DNA of 64,000 nt from Albirhodobacter sp042466415 (GTDB taxonomy: Bacteria; Pseudomonadota; Alphaproteobacteria; Rhodobacterales; Rhodobacteraceae). The position numbers and the translations under genes are program-made. The DNA lies in the NCBI RefSeq assembly GCF_042466415.1, contig NZ_JAXHCH010000002.1, positions 1,860,001-1,924,000 of the forward strand, written 5' to 3'. Below, piece after piece: positions 25,766 through 35,862 of the stretch (position 1 is the stretch's first letter; each line of letters starts with the position of its first letter). The notes beneath the pieces are model-generated. The model saw only the letters and a program-made list of their open reading frames with translations, had not been told where the DNA came from and made no database searches.

Positions 25766-25988
25766 CGGTTTAATCCTCACCAATAGATGCAGCCACCTCT
25801 TGCCCCGGCTTTACGGGTCGGGAGACGCTTACGCGTTTCAACCAACCAGGCCAGGTGCGTATGAGCCGCCCTTTTCCTGTCTTTCCATAATGCGCCGTAT
25901 GCGGCACAAATGCACCGAACAAAAGAGCAGAAATGTCAGTAAACATCGTTATAATGACGAAATTGCCGGTCAAATGTATAGGTGCTGA

Positions 25989-26420
25989 ATGGATGAACTG
26001 GATAGAGCGATTGTCGGGCTTTTGTCGGGGGATGCGCGGATCTCTCTCGCGACAATGGCGCGCAAACTCAAAGTCGCGCGCTCGACCGTGCAGGCGCGGC
26101 TGGAGCGCTTGGAAACCAACGGCGTGATCGCGGGCTACACGGTGAAATTGGGCGAAGCTGCGCGCGCCGGACGATTGCGCGCGACTGTTCTTGTCGAGAT
26201 TGATCTGCGCGTTCAGCCCGCCGTTCTGGGGCGGCTCAAAACGATTCCGGAGGTTGAGCGTATCTCGACCACCTCCGGACGGATCGACCTTTTGTTGCAA
26301 ATCGCGGCCAATTCGACGCAGCAACTTGATCATGCACTTGATGTCATCGGCGCGATCCCGGGCGTGCTGAATTCGGAAAGTCTGATCCATTTGACGACCA
26401 AGCTTGACCGCGCCGTGTGA
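25989..26420 (+). CDS. Lrp/AsnC-family transcriptional regulator
   Basis: 143 aa. N-terminal winged helix (MDELDRAIVGLLSGDARIS, ATMARKLKVARSTVQARLERLE) and a C-terminal RAM/ACT-like ligand domain (VERISTTSGRIDLLLQI). Lrp/AsnC proteins sense amino acids and usually control amino acid metabolism. It is divergent from the decarboxylase gene across a 223-base gap, so decarboxylase regulation is a reasonable inference. The RBS is weak. The gap contains a GCCG-TATG-CGGC dyad near 25900. Confidence 0.9.
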   Translation: MDELDRAIVGLLSGDARISLATMARKLKVARSTVQARLERLETNGVIAGYTVKLGEAARAGRLRATVLVEIDLRVQPAVLGRLKTIPEVERISTTSGRIDLLLQIAANSTQQLDHALDVIGAIPGVLNSESLIHLTTKLDRAV

Positions 26421-26536
26421 CCTCGCCGCCTTCCGCCACGGAGAAGGCTTTTCCTTCGCCCCCTAGCAATATAAAGCATCACACCAGATAGGCTGGCCGC
26501 CCCAGCCATAAGCGCCGCCCCGAGAGGACCGATAAG

Positions 26537-29371
26537 ATGACGATGGAAAAGAACTTTGACGCGGCACAGGCCGAAGCCCGGATCGTGCAGGAATGGGAAG
26601 CGCGCAACTGCTTCGCAGCAGGGGCGAACGCCTCGCGCGAGGAAACCTTCTGCATCATGATCCCGCCGCCAAACGTCACGGGTTCGCTCCACATGGGGCA
26701 CGCATTCAACAACACGTTGCAAGATATTTTGGTCCGCTGGCACCGGATGCGCGGCTTTGACACGCTCTGGCAGCCGGGGCAGGATCACGCGGGCATCGCG
26801 ACGCAAATGGTGGTGGAACGCGAGCTGGCGAAAGCTGGCGCGCCGTCCCGCCGCGAGATGGGCCGCGAGGCGTTCCTCGAAAAGGTCTGGGAGTGGAAAG
26901 AGCAATCGGGCGACACGATCATCAACCAGTTGAAGCGCCTCGGCGCGTCCTGCGATTGGTCGCGCAACGCCTTCACGATGGATGAGACGTTCCAGAAGGC
27001 CGTGATCAAGGTCTTCGTTGAAATGTATAACAAGGGTCTGATTTACCGCGGCAAGCGCCTCGTGAATTGGGATCCGCATTTCGAGACCGCGATCTCCGAT
27101 CTTGAGGTCGAGAATGAGGAACGCCCCGGCCATATGTGGCATTTCAAATACACGCTGGCGGGCGGCGAGACCTATGATTACGTGGAAAAAGACGAGGACG
27201 GCAACGTCACTCTGCGCGAGACCCGCGACTATATTTCCATCGCGACCACCCGCCCCGAGACGATGCTGGGCGATGGCGCGGTTGCGGTGAACCCGTCGGA
27301 TGAGCGCTACGCACCGATCGTGGGCAAGATGGTACATTTGCCGCTTTGCGATCGCTTGATCCCGATTGTGGCAGATGAATACCCCGATCCGACCTTCGGC
27401 TCGGGTGCGGTCAAAATCACCGGCGCGCATGATTTCAACGATTACCAAGTGGCGAAACGCTGCGGCCTGCCGATGTATCGTCTGATGGACACCCGCGCCA
27501 ATATGCGCGCGGACGGCATGAGCTATGAAGACGCCGTCCACCGCGCCCGCGAAATCGCGGCGGGGGCCGAGGCGTCCGAGGCGGAGATCGACACGCTCAA
27601 CCTCGTGCCCGAAAAATACCGCGGGATGGACCGCGACACCGCCCGCAAGGCCGTGATTGAGGATATCAATGCGCTCGGCCTCGCCGTGATGGTGGCGGAA
27701 ACCTATCAGGATGAGGACGGCGAGGACGCCACCCGCATGGTGCCCTTCGTCGAGAACAAGCCGATTATGCAGCCGTTCGGGGATCGCTCGAAAGTCATCA
27801 TCGAGCCGATGCTCACCGATCAATGGTTCGTGGAAACCTCGAAAATCGTTGGGCCCGCGTTGGAGGCCGTGCGCTCCGGCGAGGTCAAAATCATGCCCGA
27901 GAGCGGCGAGAAGGTGTATTACCACTGGCTGGAAAACATCGAGCCGTGGTGCATCTCGCGTCAACTTTGGTGGGGCCATCAGGTTCCGGTTTGGTATGAC
28001 GCTGACGGCAACCACTACTGCGCGCCCTCGGAAGAAGAAGCCGTGGCGCTTGCGGGCGGCAAATCCCTCACCCGCGATCCCGACGTGCTCGACACCTGGT
28101 TCTCGTCGGGTCTCTGGCCCATCGGCACGCTCGGCTGGCCCGAGAAAACGCCGGAACTGGCGAAATATTTCCCGACCAATGTGCTCGTCACCGGCCAAGA
28201 CATCCTGTTCTTCTGGGTCGCACGGATGATGATGATGCAGCTGGCCGTGGTCGATCAGGTGCCGTTCAACACGGTGTATCTGCACGGGCTGGTGCGCGAT
28301 GCGAAGGGCAAGAAGATGTCCAAATCGCTGGGAAATGTCGTCGATCCGCTTGAGATCATTGACGAATACGGCGCCGATGCGTTGCGGTTCACCAATGCGG
28401 CGATGGCGTCGCTGGGCGGCGTGCTGAAGCTTGATATGCAGCGGATCGCGGGCTACCGCAACTTCGGCACGAAAATCTGGAACGCCACCCGCTTTGCCGA
28501 AATGAACGGCGTGTTTGAAGGGGCGGCGGCGCAGGGCATCCCGACGCCGACGCATACCGTGAACCGCTGGATCATCGGCGAGACCGCGAAAGTGCGCGAG
28601 GCGATTGACGATGCGCTCGCCAATTACCGCTTCAACGACGCGGCGCAATCGCTCTACGCCTTCGTTTGGGGCAAGGTCTGCGATTGGTATGTCGAATTCG
28701 CAAAGCCGCTGTTTGATGGCGATCACGCGGAAGAAACCCGCGCCACGATGCGCTGGGTGCTCGATCAATGCTTCATCCTCTCGCATCCGATCATGCCGTT
28801 TATCACCGAGGAACTGTGGTCGCTGACCGGTGAGCGCTCTAAAATGCTGGTCCATGGCGATTGGCCGACCTACGCCGCCGCCGATCTGGTCGATGCGGAA
28901 GCTGACCGCGAGATGAATTGGGTGATCGGGCTCATTGAGGAAATCCGCTCCTCGCGCACCCAGATGGGCGTGCCGGTTGGCCTGAAATTGCCGCTGGTTC
29001 TGGCCGAGGCGGATGACGCCGCGACCGCAGCGCTTGCCCGCAACGAGGCCCTCGTCTTCCGCCTCGCGCGCGTCGATAGCATCACGCAGGGCGGCATCCC
29101 GAAAGGCTCGATCTCGATCGCGGCTCCGGGTGCGGTGTTCGGCTTGCCTCTGGAAGGCGTGATTGACGTTAAGGCGGAGAAAGCCCGACTGGAAAAAGCC
29201 CTCGCGAAAATCGAAAAAGAAGCGGCGGGCCTTAAGAACCGCCTCGACAACCCGAAATTTGTCGCCAATGCGACCGATGAGGTTATCGAGGAAACCCGCA
29301 GCAACCTGAACGCGCGGCAAGAGGAGGTCGCCCAACTGGCCGCCGCCGTCAAACGCCTCGCGGATCTGTAA
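26537..29371 (+). CDS. valS: Valine--tRNA ligase
   Basis: 944 aa class I synthetase that charges tRNA-Val and edits misactivated threonine. HIGH-type motif in PPNVTGSLHMGHAF, editing (CP1) domain in the middle (ATTRPETMLGDGAVAV), KMSKS motif in KGKKMSKSLGN, anticodon-binding helices, and a C-terminal coiled coil (residues ~875-944, KAEKARLEKALAKIEKE) typical of ValRS. Start at 26537 has GAGAGGA upstream. The codon usage is strongly biased, producing very long antisense open frames that I reject. Confidence 0.97.
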   Translation: MTMEKNFDAAQAEARIVQEWEARNCFAAGANASREETFCIMIPPPNVTGSLHMGHAFNNTLQDILVRWHRMRGFDTLWQPGQDHAGIATQMVVERELAKAGAPSRREMGREAFLEKVWEWKEQSGDTIINQLKRLGASCDWSRNAFTMDETFQKAVIKVFVEMYNKGLIYRGKRLVNWDPHFETAISDLEVENEERPGHMWHFKYTLAGGETYDYVEKDEDGNVTLRETRDYISIATTRPETMLGDGAVAVNPSDERYAPIVGKMVHLPLCDRLIPIVADEYPDPTFGSGAVKITGAHDFNDYQVAKRCGLPMYRLMDTRANMRADGMSYEDAVHRAREIAAGAEASEAEIDTLNLVPEKYRGMDRDTARKAVIEDINALGLAVMVAETYQDEDGEDATRMVPFVENKPIMQPFGDRSKVIIEPMLTDQWFVETSKIVGPALEAVRSGEVKIMPESGEKVYYHWLENIEPWCISRQLWWGHQVPVWYDADGNHYCAPSEEEAVALAGGKSLTRDPDVLDTWFSSGLWPIGTLGWPEKTPELAKYFPTNVLVTGQDILFFWVARMMMMQLAVVDQVPFNTVYLHGLVRDAKGKKMSKSLGNVVDPLEIIDEYGADALRFTNAAMASLGGVLKLDMQRIAGYRNFGTKIWNATRFAEMNGVFEGAAAQGIPTPTHTVNRWIIGETAKVREAIDDALANYRFNDAAQSLYAFVWGKVCDWYVEFAKPLFDGDHAEETRATMRWVLDQCFILSHPIMPFITEELWSLTGERSKMLVHGDWPTYAAADLVDAEADREMNWVIGLIEEIRSSRTQMGVPVGLKLPLVLAEADDAATAALARNEALVFRLARVDSITQGGIPKGSISIAAPGAVFGLPLEGVIDVKAEKARLEKALAKIEKEAAGLKNRLDNPKFVANATDEVIEETRSNLNARQEEVAQLAAAVKRLADL

Positions 29372-29478
29372 ACCGCGCCGACACCCCGCCGCCAGAAGCC
29401 GCCGTATGCGGACGTGCTTTTGGCGGCGGGTTCACGCCCCCGCGCCGCAAATGCGCGGCACAGCCAAAAGGTTTCGCG

Positions 29479-30597
29479 ATGACACTGCGCCATGCCACCC
29501 CCCGCTATGCCCCGATCATCGATGCGCTTCCTGCGGCGGTTCCCTTCATCGGCCCCGAGACGCAAGAACGGGCGGCGGGGGCGCCTTTCGCTGCGCGACT
29601 GGGCGCGAACGAGAACGGATTTGGCCCCTCCCCCCGTGCAATTTCGGCCATGTCCGAGGCGGCGACTGACATCTGGAAATATGGCGATTCAGAGAGCTAT
29701 CATCTGCGGGCGGCACTTGCCGCGCAGCATGAGGTCGGGGCCGAAAATATCTTGATCGGTGAAGGGATTGACGGGCTCTTGGGCTATCTGGTTCGCCTGT
29801 TCATCGCGCAAGGCGACGCGGTCGTGACCTCGGCGGGCGCGTATCCAACTTTCAATTACCACGTCAAAGGCTTTGGCGGCGTGATCCATACCGTGCCCTA
29901 CGCAAACGATCACGAAGACCCGACCGCGCTTATCGCAAAGGCGGTGGAGACAGGTGCCAAGCTGATTTATATCGCGAACCCCGACAACCCGATGGGAACG
30001 CATCACGGCGCGCAAAAGCTGCAACGCATGATCGAAGCTGTACCTTCGGGCAGCCTTCTGATCCTCGATGAGGCCTATGTCGAATTTGCGCCCGAGGGCA
30101 CCTCGCCCGCGATTGATCCAAACGATCCCCGCGTGATCCGGATGCGGACCTTCTCGAAAGCCTACGCGCTGGCGGGGGCGCGGATCGGTTACGCGCTCGG
30201 GCATGCCGACCTCATCGGCAGCTTTGATAAGATCCGCAATCATTTCGGGATCAACCGGATCGCCCAAGCAGGCGCCCTTGCGGCGCAAGCCGATCACGCT
30301 TGGCTGGCGCGCGGAATCGCGCAAGTTGCGCGCGCGCGCGAGGAAATCAGCCGCATCGCGAGGATGCATGGATTGATGCCACTGCCATCAGCTACAAATT
30401 TTGTGGCGCTTGATTGCGGGGCGGACGGTGCCTTCGCAAAACGCGTCCTGACAGAGCTGAGCGCGCGTGGCATTTTCGTTCGGATGCCGTTCGTTGCGCC
30501 CCAAGACCGCTGCATCCGCGTGTCTTGCGGACCCGACGCCGAGATCAAAGCCTTCGCACAAGCTCTCCCCGAGGCACTGCGCGTCGCACGCGGATAG
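29479..30597 (+). CDS. HisC-like class I/II PLP-dependent aminotransferase
   Basis: 372 aa fold-type I aminotransferase. Landmarks: LGANENGFGPSP, the PLP-binding aspartate and tyrosine region ILDEAYVEFAPEG, the Schiff-base lysine in TFSKAYALAGARIGYALG, and the C-terminal arginine in CIRVSCG. It resembles histidinol-phosphate aminotransferases, but no his gene is adjacent, and many organisms carry HisC paralogues that act on aromatic amino acids. Substrate therefore unknown. It lies 107 bases after valS. Confidence 0.85.
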   Translation: MTLRHATPRYAPIIDALPAAVPFIGPETQERAAGAPFAARLGANENGFGPSPRAISAMSEAATDIWKYGDSESYHLRAALAAQHEVGAENILIGEGIDGLLGYLVRLFIAQGDAVVTSAGAYPTFNYHVKGFGGVIHTVPYANDHEDPTALIAKAVETGAKLIYIANPDNPMGTHHGAQKLQRMIEAVPSGSLLILDEAYVEFAPEGTSPAIDPNDPRVIRMRTFSKAYALAGARIGYALGHADLIGSFDKIRNHFGINRIAQAGALAAQADHAWLARGIAQVARAREEISRIARMHGLMPLPSATNFVALDCGADGAFAKRVLTELSARGIFVRMPFVAPQDRCIRVSCGPDAEIKAFAQALPEALRVARG

Positions 30598-30703
30598 GCA
30601 GGTCTCTGCTCAAGGCCCCGAATATTTCACTTAACTCGCGCGGCAGTGATTTGTGCGGATCAAAACCTTGGGGCAATTTGCGAGCAACATCAGGAGAGCC
30701 GAG

Positions 30704-31054
30704 ATGACTCGCAGCCGTAAATTTGCCTTTCTAAGCCCGATCGTATTCGCCATCGCCTTCGGGGCCTACGCGGATGAGACGAAAAACCGCGGCGTTGATA
30801 GCGAAATGCATCACGCCGATCCACATTCAGACATGGGTATGCCGGACCCCGCGCTGCTTGAGGGCATGGACCCAGACGAGGCCTTCGTGCGCGGGATGAT
30901 CCCGCATCACGAGGGGGCCGTGGAGATGGCCCAAAAGGTATTGGCGCAAGGCGATGATCCCGAAATTCGTGCGCTTGCGACAGAGGTGATCAAGGCCCAA
31001 GAGGCCGAAATCACTTGGATGGAAAGATGGTTGGAAAAACACGGCGCGCCATAA
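30704..31054 (+). CDS. Secreted DUF305 protein
   Basis: 116 aa. A signal peptide (about residues 1-23, ending AYA) is followed by a His/Met-rich stretch (MHHADPHSDMGMPDP) and a DUF305 domain: FVRGMIPHHEGAVEMA, then IKAQEAEITWMERWL. DUF305 is a four-helix bundle of the ferritin-like class, often found beside copper or other metal handling genes. The PHHEGAV histidines could bind metal. No metal-transport gene is nearby here. The start at 30704 has AGGAGAG upstream. Confidence 0.88.
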   Translation: MTRSRKFAFLSPIVFAIAFGAYADETKNRGVDSEMHHADPHSDMGMPDPALLEGMDPDEAFVRGMIPHHEGAVEMAQKVLAQGDDPEIRALATEVIKAQEAEITWMERWLEKHGAP

Positions 31055-31099
31055 GCGCGCCGTACTGAGCCAAAGCCGCCGCAGATCCTGCGCCGCGCG

Positions 31100-32317
31100 T
31101 TAGAGGCCGTGGTTTCGCGTAGCCGCCGCAACCACCCGTGCGGCGGCCGTCGCGCCGCCCGCGGTATGGGGTATGTCGAGAGCGATCATTCCCGCCTCCA
31201 TGACCGCCAAAACCCCCAATGTCATATGGGCGTTGACGTGACCCATATGCGCTACGCGCAAGAAATCACCGTAGTTTGGCGCATCCGGCTCGGCCATGCC
31301 CAGTCCGATTCCCAAGGTGACGCCCGCCTGATCCTCGCACCATTTGCGCAAACGCCCCGCGCCGCCATTGCCGATACGTGCGGCCGTGACGCTGTGCGAG
31401 CGCGCCCTAGGGTCGGCAACGTTCAGCGCAATGTCGTGGCCCTGCCCCCAATGAGCGAAGGCGGCATGAGTTGCGCCAGCCAAAGCGGTATGACGCGCCC
31501 AAACAGCCTCCAGCCCTTCTTCATCCAAAATCATCCGCAAAGCTTCCCCCAGACCAAAGAGGTGATGCGTTGGGGCTGTCCCGTTGAAATGCTGCCAATA
31601 TTGTTCGGGGGTCGCACGCGGCTCCCAATTCCAATACGGCGTCCGCAAATCCGCCGTCTTTGACGCGGCAAGGGCCTTGTCATTAAACCAAACGAAGCCA
31701 AGCCCCGGCGGTGTCATCAAGCCTTTTTGCGACCCCGACACCATAACATCGACACCCCAATCGTCGAACCGGAACATGTCACAGCCCAACGATGCAATAC
31801 AGTCTACGCCGAACAAGGCAGGATGCGCCGCAGCGTCGATCGCGCCGCGCAAGGCCGCCACATCCGAGCGGATCGAACTTGCGGTATCCGTCTGACAGAT
31901 CAGCACCGCCTTGATCGTATGACCACGATCTGCCCGCAAACGTTCGCTCACGCGGTCGGGATCAGCAGGCGATTGCAGACCGAAATCGAGGATCTCGACA
32001 TCCACTCCCAGTTCGCTCAACCCCCGCGCCCAATTCATCCCGAAACGCCCCGTGGCGAGGACCAAAACCTTATCACCGCGAGAAAACAGATTGGTGTTCA
32101 CAGCTTCCCACGCGGCGTGACCATTGCCGATGTAAATCGCAACGTTCGAAGAACACAGCGCAACCCTCTTGAGATCGGCCACGATCTGCGCCGTCTCCTC
32201 GATCAATTTCCCTTCATAGATATTGGGGGCGCCGCGATGCATCGCACCCAACACCCGGTCCGGCATCGTGGATGGGCCCGGAATCGCGAGATAGGGACGA
32301 CCATTGGCAAGCGACAT
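31100..32317 (-). CDS. Class V aminotransferase (alanine/serine--glyoxylate type)
   Basis: 405 aa fold-type I PLP enzyme. The N-terminus YLAIPGPSTMPDRVL is the class V AGXT-like signature; the PLP lysine is in VSGSQKGLMTPPGLGF, with the preceding FGVDCIASLGCD. Enzymes of this family move an amino group from serine, alanine or aspartate to glyoxylate or pyruvate. The amino donor cannot be told from sequence. Given glcB and an IclR regulator in the same window, a link to glyoxylate is possible. RBS GAGG precedes the ATG at 32317. It is divergent from the ABC exporter. Confidence 0.85.
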   Translation of the reverse strand: MSLANGRPYLAIPGPSTMPDRVLGAMHRGAPNIYEGKLIEETAQIVADLKRVALCSSNVAIYIGNGHAAWEAVNTNLFSRGDKVLVLATGRFGMNWARGLSELGVDVEILDFGLQSPADPDRVSERLRADRGHTIKAVLICQTDTASSIRSDVAALRGAIDAAAHPALFGVDCIASLGCDMFRFDDWGVDVMVSGSQKGLMTPPGLGFVWFNDKALAASKTADLRTPYWNWEPRATPEQYWQHFNGTAPTHHLFGLGEALRMILDEEGLEAVWARHTALAGATHAAFAHWGQGHDIALNVADPRARSHSVTAARIGNGGAGRLRKWCEDQAGVTLGIGLGMAEPDAPNYGDFLRVAHMGHVNAHMTLGVLAVMEAGMIALDIPHTAGGATAAARVVAAATRNHGL

Positions 32318-32538
32318 AAGGGGACCTCTCAAAATGGCAAAAGCGCCAAAGCGCGGCGGAAAATAGCGGCGCGCCAGCAAACCAATCGGTAGCCACACAA
32401 CCGTATAAGGTCAACGGGTATGGGGCGAGGTATCGGCGGGTTGCGCGTGTCCGCACAATGCTTGGCCAAGGCCTGCGCTTGTCGCCCCCGCCCCCTTGGG
32501 CTATCGATCAATCTTGCACCAGCGCGATGAGGCCGACC

Positions 32539-34269
32539 GTGACCAAACACTCCAAACAGCCCAGCCTGTTTTTGCGGCTCTGGCGCGACTATCTGCACGG
32601 GCACTGGCCGGTCATGTCTGCCGCGTTGGTTTTGATGACGATCGACGGCGCGACTTTGGGGGCGTTGTCATGGGTGCTCGAACCCCTGTTTGATCGGGTG
32701 TTTGTGTCGCGCGATGCGGGCGCGATCTGGTGGGTCGGCGCCGCGATTTTTGGCCTATTTGCCCTGCGCGCGATAACCTCTGTCGGGTCTAAGACGCTGT
32801 TGACGAAAATCTCGCTGGAGTCATCGACAGCGATGCAGGTGGATATTTTACGCCACCTGCTCACACTGGACATGAGCTTCTTTCAGCGAAACCCTCCCGG
32901 CGCGCTGATCGAGCGCGTGCAAGGCGATACGCTCGCCGTTCAAGGCGTTTGGTCCACGATTATCACGGGAGCGGGGCGCGATGCGGTGGCACTCGCGGGC
33001 CTCGCAGCTGTGGCGATCTCGATCGATCCCGTCTGGACCCTCGCCGCGCTCATCGGTGCACCGCTTTTGATTTTGCCAACCGCGATGGCGCAGCGCTATA
33101 TCCGCAAGAAGACGCGCCAGAACCGCGACCAAGCCAGCCAGCGTGCCACCCGCCTAGACGAGATTTTCCACGGCGTTTCCGCCGTCAAGCTCAACCAGAT
33201 GGAACGCTACCAGATGGGGCGGTTCGAGACGATCGTGGGGCGGATCAAAGGCGGTCAGATCAAGATGGCAGCCTCCAACGCGATGATCCCAGCGCTGATT
33301 GATATCGTCACAGGCTTCGGGTTCATGGCGGTTTTGGTGCTCGGCGGGCGCGAAATCATTGACGGAGAGCGCACGGTGGGCGAATTCATGTCGTTCTTCA
33401 CCGCAATGTCGCTCGCGTTCCAACCCCTGCGGCGCCTTGGCGCGCTGGCGGGCACATGGCAGACAGCGGCAGCGTCGCTGGAACGGCTCTACGAATTGCT
33501 CGACACGCGCACGCGGATCACGGGCGGGGCGCAAACAAGCGCCGGATCGACCGCGGTTGAACTAGAAAACGTCCGCCTCACCTACGGCGAAACCGAGGTT
33601 CTACGCGGGCTTAGCCTGCGCGCAGAGGCTGGAAAAACCACCGCGCTAGTGGGCCCTTCCGGCGCGGGGAAATCAACTGTCTTTAACCTTCTGACGCGGC
33701 TCGTTGATCCGGATCAGGGCGTCGTGCGGTTGGGAGGCGTCGATATCTCGACCCTCTCGTTGGAGGCGCTGCGGGCGCAATTCTCGACCGTTGCGCAAGA
33801 TGCCGCGCTTTTTGACGAAACAATCCGCGAGAATATTGCGCTTGGGCGCTCCGTTCCCGCCGCAGATATGGAGCGAGCCGTAAAAGCCGCGCATGTCTCT
33901 GAATTTGTCGACAAACTCCCGCTTGGTCTCGATCAGCCCGCCGGTCCGCGTGGCTCTGGCCTGTCGGGCGGTCAACGTCAGCGCGTTGCAATTGCCCGCG
34001 CGGTGCTGCGCGATGCGCCTGTCTTGTTGCTCGACGAAGCCACCTCCGCCTTGGACACCGCCTCGGAGGCACTTGTTGCGCAGGCTCTGGAGGAGCTTTC
34101 CGAGGGGCGCACGACGCTGGTCATCGCCCATCGCCTCTCCACTGTCCGGCGCGCCGACAAGATCATCGTCATTGTCGCCGGCGCGGTGGTGGAAGAGGGA
34201 ACGCATGACGAGCTGATGGCACGCGGGGGCACCTATGCCGCCCTCAGCCGGATGCAATTTTCGGAGTAA
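32539..34269 (+). CDS. ABC exporter half-transporter (MsbA-like)
   Basis: 576 aa from a GTG start. Transmembrane domain with about six helices (~20-320), then a nucleotide-binding domain (~345-575): Walker A GPSGAGKST, signature LSGGQRQRV, Walker B VLLLDEATSALD, H-loop IAHRLSTV. The GTG at 32539 is preferred because TGAGG lies 6 bases before it; the ATG at 32527 has no RBS. Functions as a homodimer exporting an unknown substrate, possibly lipid A core or another lipid. ygfZ starts 4 bases after the stop. Confidence 0.9.
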   Translation: MTKHSKQPSLFLRLWRDYLHGHWPVMSAALVLMTIDGATLGALSWVLEPLFDRVFVSRDAGAIWWVGAAIFGLFALRAITSVGSKTLLTKISLESSTAMQVDILRHLLTLDMSFFQRNPPGALIERVQGDTLAVQGVWSTIITGAGRDAVALAGLAAVAISIDPVWTLAALIGAPLLILPTAMAQRYIRKKTRQNRDQASQRATRLDEIFHGVSAVKLNQMERYQMGRFETIVGRIKGGQIKMAASNAMIPALIDIVTGFGFMAVLVLGGREIIDGERTVGEFMSFFTAMSLAFQPLRRLGALAGTWQTAAASLERLYELLDTRTRITGGAQTSAGSTAVELENVRLTYGETEVLRGLSLRAEAGKTTALVGPSGAGKSTVFNLLTRLVDPDQGVVRLGGVDISTLSLEALRAQFSTVAQDAALFDETIRENIALGRSVPAADMERAVKAAHVSEFVDKLPLGLDQPAGPRGSGLSGGQRQRVAIARAVLRDAPVLLLDEATSALDTASEALVAQALEELSEGRTTLVIAHRLSTVRRADKIIVIVAGAVVEEGTHDELMARGGTYAALSRMQFSE

Positions 34270-34273
34270 AACG

Positions 34274-35008
34274 ATGCGAACAATCCTAGAGATTTCAGGC
34301 AATGACCGTGAAGAGTTCCTTCAGGGGCTCGTCACCAACGACATCCGCAAGCTTGCGCAAGGGCCAATCTACGCCGCACTTCTGACGGCGCAAGGCAAGT
34401 ATCTCGCAGATTTCTTTTTGATCCGCGCAGGCGAGACGATTTTGGTCGACGTGGACGCGAGCCTCGCGCCGAGCCTCGCGCAGCGCCTCACGATGTATCG
34501 CTTGCGGGCAGACGTCAAAATCGCGCCCTCGCTCCTGCAGGTCTCTGTGGGCACGGGAGAGGTGCCGTCGGGGGCTGTTGTCGATCCGCGCCATCCGGCG
34601 ATGGGGTGGCGGCTCTACGGTGAGACGGACGGGACGGATGGCACCGATTTCGACGCAATCCGTGTGGCGCATTGCATCCCCGCAACCGGTATTGAGTTGA
34701 CACCCGACACCTACATCCTCGAAGCAGGGTTTGAGCGCCTGCACGGCGTTGATTTCCGCAAAGGCTGCTATGTCGGGCAGGAAGTCACCGCGCGGATGAA
34801 GCATAAAACCGAATTGCGCAAAGGCCTTGCTCGGGTCTCCCTATCCGCATCGGTCGCAACCGGCACCCCCATCAGCCGCGACGGGCGCGACATCGGAACT
34901 TTGCTGACCCGATCTGGAAACGAAGCCATCGCATATCTGCGGCTCGATCGTGCTGGCGATGACATGACGGCGGGCGCGGCGGGTGTCGCGTTGATCGATC
35001 AACCCTAA
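34274..35008 (+). CDS. ygfZ: YgfZ/GcvT-like folate-binding protein
   Basis: 244 aa cytoplasmic protein of the YgfZ/Iba57 family, which uses folate to assist assembly or repair of some iron-sulfur enzymes, for example RimO and MiaB methylthiotransferases. The hallmark motif KGCYVGQE is present near residue 170. Start at 34274 lies four bases after the ABC exporter stop, so the two are probably co-translated. The pairing is not functionally obvious. RimO is encoded in the same window. Confidence 0.9.
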   Translation: MRTILEISGNDREEFLQGLVTNDIRKLAQGPIYAALLTAQGKYLADFFLIRAGETILVDVDASLAPSLAQRLTMYRLRADVKIAPSLLQVSVGTGEVPSGAVVDPRHPAMGWRLYGETDGTDGTDFDAIRVAHCIPATGIELTPDTYILEAGFERLHGVDFRKGCYVGQEVTARMKHKTELRKGLARVSLSASVATGTPISRDGRDIGTLLTRSGNEAIAYLRLDRAGDDMTAGAAGVALIDQP

Positions 35009-35037
35009 AGAAGGCTTCTGCGCGCCTCAAAATGACA

Positions 35038-35061
35038 AAGGGCGGCCACTTGGCCGCCCTT
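35038..35061. terminator. Hairpin between ygfZ and efp
   Basis: AAGGGCGGCCA pairs with TGGCCGCCCTT around a 2-base centre. It is GC-rich and lies between convergent genes, but neither strand has a full T tract, so it may be a weak terminator. Confidence 0.6.
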
Positions 35062-35083
35062 CACACATCACAGTTGCGCGAGT

Positions 35084-35647
35084 TTAGGCGCGCTCAACAT
35101 ACTCAAACAATTCGGTATTCACGATGATTGACTCGTCGGTGCCAACGAAAGGCGGGATCATGACGCGCACGCCGTTATCCAGAATTGCCGGTTTGAACGA
35201 GTTCGCCGCCGTCTGACCTTTGACGACAGGCTCCGTCTCAACAACCTTGCAAGTCACTTTCTGCGGCAAAGAAACCGTCAACGCTTCTTCACCGAAATAC
35301 TCGATCGTTGCGATCATGCCGTCTTGCAAGAACGGGCGGCGATCGCCCAACAGATCGGCGTCGAGCTCGGTTTGTTCATATGTTTCATTGTCCATGAACA
35401 CGAGCTTGCCATCGGTTTCATAGAGGAATTGCTGGTCTTTTTGATCCAAACGCACGCGCTCGACCTTATCTTCCGACCGGAAACGTTCGTTGAGTTTACG
35501 ACCGTCGCGCAGGTTCTTCATCTCGACCTGAGCGAAGGCACCGCCCTTGCCGGGCTTCACGTGGCCGACCTTCACAGCGACCCACAGGCCACCATCATGC
35601 TCGAGCGTATTACCGGGACGGATTTCATTGCCGTTGATCTTGGGCAT
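35084..35647 (-). CDS. efp: Elongation factor P
   Basis: 187 aa. EF-P relieves ribosome stalling at proline stretches. Three OB-like domains fit the length. The modification site loop is KPGKGGAF; the lysine at position 34 is the residue lysylated by EpmA in E. coli. No epmA or epmB is nearby. The ATG at 35647 (MPKINGNEI) is the conserved start and lies just after GGGAATTACC on the coding strand; the longer frame to 35713 is rejected. Confidence 0.97.
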   Translation of the reverse strand: MPKINGNEIRPGNTLEHDGGLWVAVKVGHVKPGKGGAFAQVEMKNLRDGRKLNERFRSEDKVERVRLDQKDQQFLYETDGKLVFMDNETYEQTELDADLLGDRRPFLQDGMIATIEYFGEEALTVSLPQKVTCKVVETEPVVKGQTAANSFKPAILDNGVRVMIPPFVGTDESIIVNTELFEYVERA

Positions 35648-35862
35648 GGGAATTACCTGTGCAGACGGGTTGATCGGGAAGTTTGCAGACCTATATATGT
35701 GCGATCGGCACAAGGCAAGCAGACTAGATTATGTAGGTGCGTTTAAGCAGTTATGCGCTATACGCATGGCAGGCATGTTACGCAGCCCATATCGAATCAG
35801 GGGCACTTACCCCTAATTGGCCCGACGCCAAGAAACGCAAGAGCAATAAAAAGGACGGATCA

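Noticed and set aside
26330..29335. 1001-residue open frame on the minus strand
   Set aside because: It is the exact antisense of valS. Strong third-position GC bias in valS leaves the opposite frame open. The product is His/Arg-rich with no domain.
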